This document shows positions 23,895 to 28,916 of a stretch of DNA of 28,916 nucleotides, in pieces; position 1 is the stretch's first letter; every line of letters starts with the position of its first letter. Source of the stretch: Apopatocola sp963618015 (GTDB lineage Bacteria > Bacillota > Clostridia > Oscillospirales > Oscillospiraceae). A model generated the notes under the pieces. The model made no database searches. It was not told the DNA's origin and saw only the letters and a list, made by a program, of their open reading frames with translations. The DNA is taken from the NCBI GenBank assembly GCA_963618015.1, contig CAVEQS010000036.1:1-28916 (forward strand), in the 5' to 3' direction. Made by a program: the position numbers and the translations under genes.

Positions 23895-25330
23895 AGATTG
23901 TGGGCTACATTCTGCTTGCCGCGCTCGGCGTGCTTGTGCTGCTGTTGCTCGCGGCGGTGATCCGCACGCTCTGCATGAAGAAAAAGACCTCGGACTATAC
24001 GCCGAACCCCGACCCGGCACGTGAGCGGGAGTATGCGGAAAAGCTCTCGCGCATGGTCGCTTATGAGACCGTATCGCACCCGGACGACCCGGAGCTCGAG
24101 AAGTTCCGCGGCTTCCATAAGCTGCTCGCGGAGCTCTACCCGGCGGTACACGAAAAGCTTGAAAAAACCGAGATCGACGGAAACCTTCTCTTCTTCTGGG
24201 AGGGCAAACACCACGATAAGCCGCTCGTTCTCATGTCGCACCAGGACGTCGTCCCGGCGGAGGGAATGTGGGAGCACGCACCGTTCTCCGGCGACATTGC
24301 CGATGGCAAGGTCTGGGGGCGTGGGGCATCCGACACAAAGTGCAGCGTCATGGGCTTTTTCCAGGCGTGCGAGGAGCTGCTGCGCGAGGGGTACGTCCCC
24401 GAGCAGGACGTGTATCTCTCCTCGTCCTGCACGGAGGAATTTGCGGGTCCCGGCTGCGGCAAGCTCGTAGACGAGCTGCGCCGCCGCGGTGTGAAGCCGT
24501 TTCTCGTCTGCGACGAGGGCGGCGGCATCATCTCTGAGCCCATCGGCGGCATCCACGGCAATTTTGCGATGCTTGGCGTATTTGAAAAGGGCAAGGCGGA
24601 CGTGCGCTTCACCGCCCGGTCAAACGGCGGCCACGCGAGCGCGCCGCCGAAAAATTCGCCCGTGGCGCGGCTCGCGGCGTTTGTGGACAGCATGGAAAAG
24701 CGTCCGCCCTTCCGAAAGAAGTTTGAGCCGGAGGTGAGCGCGATGTTTGCGCGCCTCGCGGCGTACGCCCCCTTCGGGCTGCGGCTTTTGTTCGGCAATC
24801 TCTGGCTGTTTGCCCCGCTCATGAAGCTTGTCATGCCCGCGCTCTCGCCGCAGGCGGGCGCCATGCTGCGTACGACCGCGGCCTTTACCATGCTCTCCGG
24901 CTCGGACGCCTGCAACGTACTGCCGCAGGAGGCAAGCGTGTGGGCGAATCTTCGCTTCATCCCGCACCAGGGCATGGATGAGAGCCTTTCGCTTATCAAA
25001 AAACGCGCGGAAAAATTTGGCCTCGAAACGGAAGTCCTTTCCGCGAGCGACTATTCTGCCCCGGCGGATATCCACGGCAAGGCGTGGCAGTGCGTGACCG
25101 ATACGATCGCCGAGGTGTTCCCCGGCCTTGCCTGGAGCCCCTACGTCATGACCGGCGCGACGGACGCCAAAAACTATCAGGCGATCTGCGACAACTGCAT
25201 CCGCTTTGCCCCGGTGATCTACGGCCCGGAGCAGATGCGCGGCATGCACGGCGTAAACGAGAATATCGAAACGGCGTGTTTGCCGGGCGCCGTGGATTTT
25301 TACAAGGCTCTCATTGGCAATAATCGCTGA
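23891..25330 (+). CDS. Membrane-anchored M20 family metallopeptidase
   Basis: The 479-residue protein has an N-terminal membrane anchor (residues 4-24) and an M20 di-zinc catalytic domain: His117 in SHQDVVP, Asp148 in GRGASDTK, the catalytic Glu pair 182-183 in TEEF, Asp208 in CDEGGG, and the late His in GMHGVNEN near 458. The dimerisation lid lies in between (GGHASAPP near 250). It resembles carboxypeptidase S / PM20D1-type enzymes, which cleave dipeptides or N-acyl amino acids. It is the last gene of the operon with two membrane proteins; its product may feed those carriers, or it may cleave what they import. Confidence 0.88.
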   Translation: MKIVGYILLAALGVLVLLLLAAVIRTLCMKKKTSDYTPNPDPAREREYAEKLSRMVAYETVSHPDDPELEKFRGFHKLLAELYPAVHEKLEKTEIDGNLLFFWEGKHHDKPLVLMSHQDVVPAEGMWEHAPFSGDIADGKVWGRGASDTKCSVMGFFQACEELLREGYVPEQDVYLSSSCTEEFAGPGCGKLVDELRRRGVKPFLVCDEGGGIISEPIGGIHGNFAMLGVFEKGKADVRFTARSNGGHASAPPKNSPVARLAAFVDSMEKRPPFRKKFEPEVSAMFARLAAYAPFGLRLLFGNLWLFAPLMKLVMPALSPQAGAMLRTTAAFTMLSGSDACNVLPQEASVWANLRFIPHQGMDESLSLIKKRAEKFGLETEVLSASDYSAPADIHGKAWQCVTDTIAEVFPGLAWSPYVMTGATDAKNYQAICDNCIRFAPVIYGPEQMRGMHGVNENIETACLPGAVDFYKALIGNNR

Positions 25331-25367
25331 AAACGCAATTTGGAAACGATTTTTTACCCCAAATCTA

Positions 25368-25396
25368 TTGCAAAATCGGCGCAATCAGGCTATATT
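25368..25396 (+). promoter_or_regulatory. pfkA promoter
   Basis: TTGCAA and TATATT are 17 bp apart, about 43 bp upstream of the ATG. AAAGGGTGA serves as the ribosome site. Confidence 0.7.
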
Positions 25397-25438
25397 ACAA
25401 GCGTCAAGAAAACTATCCAGAAAGGGTGAAGTTATTCT

Positions 25439-26440
25439 ATGGCAGGAGCACACAGAATCGGGATCCTGACGAGCGGCGGCGACGCCCCCGGCATGAACCC
25501 CGCGATCCGCGCCATCGTGCGCACAGCCGGTGCCGAGGGCATCACCTGCATCGGCATTCGCCGCGGCTACGCCGGACTCATCAACGGCGACGTTTTTGAG
25601 CTGACCGGCAACGACGTGGACGGCATTGCCCGCCGCGGCGGCACCATTTTGTATACCGCCCGCAGCGAGGAATTCCGCACGGACGCCGGTATCGATAAGG
25701 CGGCGAAGGTCTGCAAATATCTCGGCATTGACGGTCTTATCACCATCGGCGGCGACGGCACCTACCGCGGCGCGCTGGAGCTTGCCCGCCGGGGCGTTCG
25801 CGTCGTGGGCATCCCCGCGACGATCGATAACGACATGGGCTGCACCGAATACACCATCGGTTTCGACACCGCGTGCAACACCGCGATCGAAGCCATCGAC
25901 AAGCTGCGCGACACCGGGCAAAGCCACGAGCGTGTGTCGGTCGTGGAGGTCATGGGCCGCAACGCCGGCCATCTCGCGCTCTACACCGCCATGGCCGCCG
26001 GCGCTTCCGCCGTGCTGCTTCCCGAAAAGGAAGTCGATCTTGAGCATGACGTGATCGATGTGATCCGCCGCGGCTGCATCCACGGCCGCCGCCACCACAT
26101 CGTCGTCGTCGCCGAGGGCGTGGGCCACGTCCACGACTACGCAAAGACGATCGAGGAAGAAACCGGGCTCGAGACCCGCGTTACGGTCCTCGGCTACATC
26201 CAGCGCGGCGGCGCGCCGAGCGGACGTGACCGTGTATCCGCCGCCATGATGGGTGTGCGTGCGATCGACGTGCTCAAGTCGGACGCGGCGAGCCGCGTCA
26301 TCGTCGAGCGGAACGGCCGTTTCGAGGATATGGACATCGAGGAAGCGCTCCAGATGAAGCGCGAGCTCGACGAGGAGATGTACGTTGCCTGCAACCGCAT
26401 CGACACCTCCTACCAGTACCATCACAAGAAAAACACCTGA
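25439..26440 (+). CDS. pfkA: ATP-dependent 6-phosphofructokinase
   Basis: The 333-residue protein has SGGDAPGMN at 12-20, GGDGTYRGA at 104-112, PATIDNDMGCTEYTIGFDTA from 126, and MGRNAGHLAL near 179-188. A glycine (not aspartate) follows GGD, and PATID (not PKTID) holds the catalytic Asp130, so ATP rather than pyrophosphate is the expected donor. It phosphorylates fructose 6-phosphate in glycolysis. It has its own promoter and terminator and is monocistronic. Confidence 0.95.
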   Translation: MAGAHRIGILTSGGDAPGMNPAIRAIVRTAGAEGITCIGIRRGYAGLINGDVFELTGNDVDGIARRGGTILYTARSEEFRTDAGIDKAAKVCKYLGIDGLITIGGDGTYRGALELARRGVRVVGIPATIDNDMGCTEYTIGFDTACNTAIEAIDKLRDTGQSHERVSVVEVMGRNAGHLALYTAMAAGASAVLLPEKEVDLEHDVIDVIRRGCIHGRRHHIVVVAEGVGHVHDYAKTIEEETGLETRVTVLGYIQRGGAPSGRDRVSAAMMGVRAIDVLKSDAASRVIVERNGRFEDMDIEEALQMKRELDEEMYVACNRIDTSYQYHHKKNT

Positions 26441-26479
26441 GCCGGAGGACCTCCTCCGGACAACGCACAAGTGAAAAAA

Positions 26480-26512
26480 TGCGGTGTCTCGCCAAGAGAC
26501 ACCGCACTTTTT
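26480..26512 (+). terminator. Terminator after pfkA, directly before the MATE gene
   Basis: Arms TGCGGTGTCTC and GAGACACCGCA are followed by CTTTTTA. A smaller perfect palindrome with arms CCGGAGGA/TCCTCCGG (26442-26459) lies just after the pfkA stop. The ribosome site of the next gene starts 3 nt past the T-run. Confidence 0.8.
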
Positions 26513-26525
26513 ACCGGAGGAAACT

Positions 26526-27935
26526 ATGAAACGATTTATCGGAAACAAAGACTTTTACAAGCTGGTCGCGGCGCTCGCGCTGCCGCTGCTGCTCCAGAAC
26601 GCCGTATCGACGTTCGTGAACCTGCTCGATAATCTCATGGTCGGGCGCATCGGCACGGAATCGATGTCGGGCGTGTCCATCGTCAACCAGCTTCTGTTCG
26701 TATATAACCTCTGCCTCTTCGGCGGCAGCGGCGGCGCGGGCATTTTCGGCGCGCAGTTCTTTGGCCGCGGCGATCATGCCGGCATCCGCCACACGCTGCG
26801 CTTCAATATCCTGCTCTGCGCCGGATTCACGGTGCTCGCCACAACGCTTCTTGCGCTCATCCCGGACGCGCTCATCGGCGCATTTCTGCACGAGGCGGGT
26901 ACCGGCGGCGATCTCGCGCTCACGCTTGCCGAGGGCAAGGACTACCTCCGCATCATGCTCTTCGGTCTGCCCGCATTTTGCCTGACGACGGCGTATGTGA
27001 GCATACTGCGCGTCACCGGTGACAACCGCCTGCCGATGAAGGCGAGCATCGCGGCGATCTTCGTCAATCTCATTTTCAACTATCTGCTCATCTACGGCAA
27101 GTTCGGCTTCCCGATGCTCGGCGTCCGTGGCGCGGCCATTGCCACGGTCCTCTCGCGCTATGTGGAGTTTGGTCTCATCCTGCTCGGCACCCACGGCCGG
27201 AAGGAGCCGCCGGAGTATATCCGCGGGCTGTACCGCGGCTTTTCGATCCCCGGCCATCTCGCCGGGCAGATCGTCCGCAAGGGCATGCCCCTGCTTGTGA
27301 ACGAGATGTTCTGGTCGCTCGGCATGACGATGCTCACGCAGTGCTACTCCTACCGCGGTCTGGACGCCATCGCCGCGCTGAATATCAACTCCACGGTGCT
27401 CAATCTCTTCAACACCGTCATCTTCACGATGGGCAATACCGTCGGCATCGTCATCGGCAACCTGCTCGGCGCGGAGGAGTACGACCGCGCGCGGGATTAC
27501 TGCCCGAAGCTTGCAGCACTCAGCTGCGCGGCAAGCGCAGCGTTCGGCATTGTGCTGTTTTTCATCGCACCGTACGCCCCGAGGCTTTACAACACCTCCC
27601 ATGAGATCATGTCCCTTGCCGCTTCGCTCATGCGCATCTGCGCGATCATGCTGCCGGTGCACGCCGTCACGAACGCTGCATACTGGACGATCCGTGCCGG
27701 AGGCCGGACGTATATTACCATGCTCTCCGACAGCGTGTTCACCTGGGTCATTTCGGTGCCGATCGCGTGGGTGCTCATCCACAAAACAGGGCTGCCGCTC
27801 GTGGAGGCATATCTTTTCGTGAACCTTGCTGATCTCATCAAAATGACCATCGGCATTATCCTGCTTCGCCGCGGCATCTGGGTGCGCAATATCGTCACCG
27901 GCGAGGAAATTCTCACCGGAAACGCCGCAGACTGA
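26526..27935 (+). CDS. MATE-family multidrug/cation efflux transporter
   Basis: The 469-residue protein starts at ATG 26526 (GGAGG six bases upstream). It has 12 membrane segments in two similar halves: LALPLLLQNAVSTFVNLLDN near 16-35 with the family-typical VNLLDNLMVGRIG, FGGSGGAGIFGAQFFGRGD near 62-80, and the second-half counterpart NTVGIVIGNLLGAEEYDRARDYC near 304-326. It exports organic cations or drugs against Na+ or H+. No promoter of its own is visible downstream of the pfkA terminator, so it may depend on readthrough. Confidence 0.92.
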   Translation: MKRFIGNKDFYKLVAALALPLLLQNAVSTFVNLLDNLMVGRIGTESMSGVSIVNQLLFVYNLCLFGGSGGAGIFGAQFFGRGDHAGIRHTLRFNILLCAGFTVLATTLLALIPDALIGAFLHEAGTGGDLALTLAEGKDYLRIMLFGLPAFCLTTAYVSILRVTGDNRLPMKASIAAIFVNLIFNYLLIYGKFGFPMLGVRGAAIATVLSRYVEFGLILLGTHGRKEPPEYIRGLYRGFSIPGHLAGQIVRKGMPLLVNEMFWSLGMTMLTQCYSYRGLDAIAALNINSTVLNLFNTVIFTMGNTVGIVIGNLLGAEEYDRARDYCPKLAALSCAASAAFGIVLFFIAPYAPRLYNTSHEIMSLAASLMRICAIMLPVHAVTNAAYWTIRAGGRTYITMLSDSVFTWVISVPIAWVLIHKTGLPLVEAYLFVNLADLIKMTIGIILLRRGIWVRNIVTGEEILTGNAAD

Positions 27936-27942
27936 TTTGCGG

Positions 27943-27971
27943 TTGTATTCTTCACCGTTTCGGTGTAAAAT
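27943..27971 (+). promoter_or_regulatory. Possible murI promoter
   Basis: TTGTAT and TAAAAT are 17 bp apart, 22 bp before the ATG at 27994. A small ACCG-TTTC-GGT hairpin lies inside the spacer. Confidence 0.55.
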
Positions 27972-27993
27972 CATTGCAAATGAGGTGAGAACC

Positions 27994-28779
27994 ATGCATC
28001 GGATCGGTGTATTTGACAGCGGCATCGGCGGCCTTACGGTGCTGCGCCAGCTACGGCGGGCGTTTCCGCAGCTGGATATGGTATATCTTGGCGACACCGC
28101 CCGCGTCCCCTACGGCGGGCGCTCGGTGGAAACCATCACGCACTATGCCGAGGACGACGTGCGTTTCCTGCTCCGCAAGGACGTGGAGGCGATCGTCATC
28201 GCCTGCGGCACGGTGAGCTCCAACTCGCTCGACACGCTGCGGGAAAAATTTGATCTGCCGATCTACGGCGTGATCGAAAGCGCGGCGCGGCTCGCCGCGA
28301 GCGTTACAAAAACGCGCTCCGTCGGCGTGATCGGCACGCAGGCGACGGTCAAAAGCGGAGCATACGAGACGCACATCCGCGCCGCCGATCCCGCGGTACA
28401 GGTCATTTCGCGTGCCTGTCCACTCTTTGTGCCGCTTGTAGAGAACGGCATCGCGCCGGACGATATCGTCGCGGAGACGGTCTGCTCGCGGTATATGGAA
28501 GCGTTTGACGGCGAGAACATCGACGCGCTCATCATGGGCTGCACGCACTATCCCGTGTACCGCCCGGCGCTTGAGAAGCGTCTGCCCGGCGTGTGGATGA
28601 TCGATGTCGGCGAGGCGCTCGCCGAAGCGCTGCGCCCGCTTTTCGCCGAAAGCCGCGGCACCGGCGCGGTCGAATACTATGTCACGGAGCGCAGCGCCGC
28701 CTTTGACGAGATCGTCCGTGTCATGGATCCCACGCTCGACCCCGCCGCCATCCGCGTGGAGAACGCATTTATACAGTAA
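27994..28779 (+). CDS. murI: Glutamate racemase
   Basis: The 261-residue protein starts at ATG 27994 after GAGGTGAG. It has GVFDSGIGGLTV at 5-16, YLGDTARVPYG at 31-41, and the two catalytic cysteines Cys71 (IACGTVSS) and Cys183 (GCTHYP). It interconverts L- and D-glutamate for peptidoglycan. The first cysteine motif is CGT, where most racemases have CNT; many clostridial sequences share this form. Length is normal. Confidence 0.95.
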   Translation: MHRIGVFDSGIGGLTVLRQLRRAFPQLDMVYLGDTARVPYGGRSVETITHYAEDDVRFLLRKDVEAIVIACGTVSSNSLDTLREKFDLPIYGVIESAARLAASVTKTRSVGVIGTQATVKSGAYETHIRAADPAVQVISRACPLFVPLVENGIAPDDIVAETVCSRYMEAFDGENIDALIMGCTHYPVYRPALEKRLPGVWMIDVGEALAEALRPLFAESRGTGAVEYYVTERSAAFDEIVRVMDPTLDPAAIRVENAFIQ

Positions 28780-28799
28780 AATACGGCAAAAAAAGCGCG

Positions 28800-28819
28800 G
28801 CGCCGGGATGAACCGGCGC
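28800..28819 (+). terminator. Hairpin after murI (weak terminator)
   Basis: Arms GCGCCGG and CCGGCGC with a 6-nt loop lie 20 nt past the murI stop, but no T-run follows. With the next hairpin it probably forms a termination region. Confidence 0.4.
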
Positions 28820-28834
28820 TGCACCAGTAAAATG

Positions 28835-28873
28835 AAAGTAGACACTCACAAAAGTGTGGGGGTCTACTTTTTT
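28835..28873 (+). terminator. Terminator upstream of the last gene
   Basis: Arms AAAGTAGAC and GTCTACTTT with an inner CAC/GTG pairing are followed by a T-run. Either it ends murI transcription or it is the hairpin-forming end of an inserted element. Confidence 0.6.
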
Positions 28874-28903
28874 GGTATAGTATAAGGGAAAGGAAGTGAG
28901 AAC

Positions 28904-28916
28904 ATGGGCAAAAAGG
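28904..28916 (+). CDS. Start of a further gene, cut by the right edge
   Basis: ATGGGCAAAAAGG follows GGAAGTGAG by a normal distance, and TATAGT (28876-28881) may be its -10 box. Only four codons (MGKK) are present, so no family can be named. Confidence 0.55.

Noticed and set aside
26511..28097. Minus-strand frame opposite the MATE and murI genes
   Set aside because: It spans two well-supported plus-strand genes and has shadow-like His/Arg/Asp-rich composition.
1..28916. CRISPR array, rRNA or phage genes
   Set aside because: No regularly spaced repeats, rRNA signatures or phage structural genes were seen on either strand.

Overview
The window reads as a chromosomal segment of a GC-rich, low-redox Firmicute, most likely a gut Oscillospiraceae-type clostridium. 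This is inferred from the strong AGGAGG-type ribosome binding sites, an arginine deiminase energy operon, a large ferredoxin-type flavoprotein, DUF819/DUF5058 membrane proteins, and the absence of respiratory genes. No marker gene fixes the genus.

Region 1 (1-10.5 kb, almost all on the minus strand) starts with the N-terminal part of a large iron-sulfur/FAD oxidoreductase. A complete arginine-fermentation operon follows. In transcription order it is arcA (arginine deiminase), arcB/argF (ornithine carbamoyltransferase), arcC (carbamate kinase), a YfcC/ArcD-type carrier, an AraC-type regulator with two DNA-binding domains, and argR, whose start overlaps the regulator's stop. Arginine enters through the carrier, is split to ornithine, CO2 and ammonia, and gives one ATP at ArcC. 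Upstream, on the same strand but behind two strong terminators, is argS. It is divergent from a tRNA-Ser(UGA) gene.

Region 2 (10.5-12.7 kb) holds that tRNA, a palindrome-rich module of about 260 bp that repeats the tRNA 3' end plus 30 bp of flank, a small metallophosphoesterase with a short coupled upstream ORF, and an MgtC/SapB-type membrane protein.

Region 3 (12.7-21.1 kb) is a distinct block closed by bidirectional terminators at both ends and visibly lower in GC. A LysR regulator diverges from CocE-type hydrolase, APC permease, two-subunit class I fumarase/mesaconase-type hydratase, and citrate/citramalate-lyase-type gamma (citD), beta (citE) and alpha (citF). The genes suggest import of a carboxylate or amino-acid conjugate, hydrolysis, hydration to a malate/citramalate/citrate-like acid, and cleavage to acetate plus a 2-oxoacid. 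The CitD-like protein lacks the serine that normally carries the prosthetic group, and no citC, citX or citG lies nearby. This is the best candidate here for an undescribed biochemical variant.

Region 4 (21.1-28.9 kb) contains a minus-strand DUF819 membrane protein divergent from a DUF5058 protein / membrane partner / membrane-anchored M20 peptidase operon. After it come pfkA, a MATE transporter, murI, and the first codons of another gene at the right edge. These are GC-rich and look like native chromosome.
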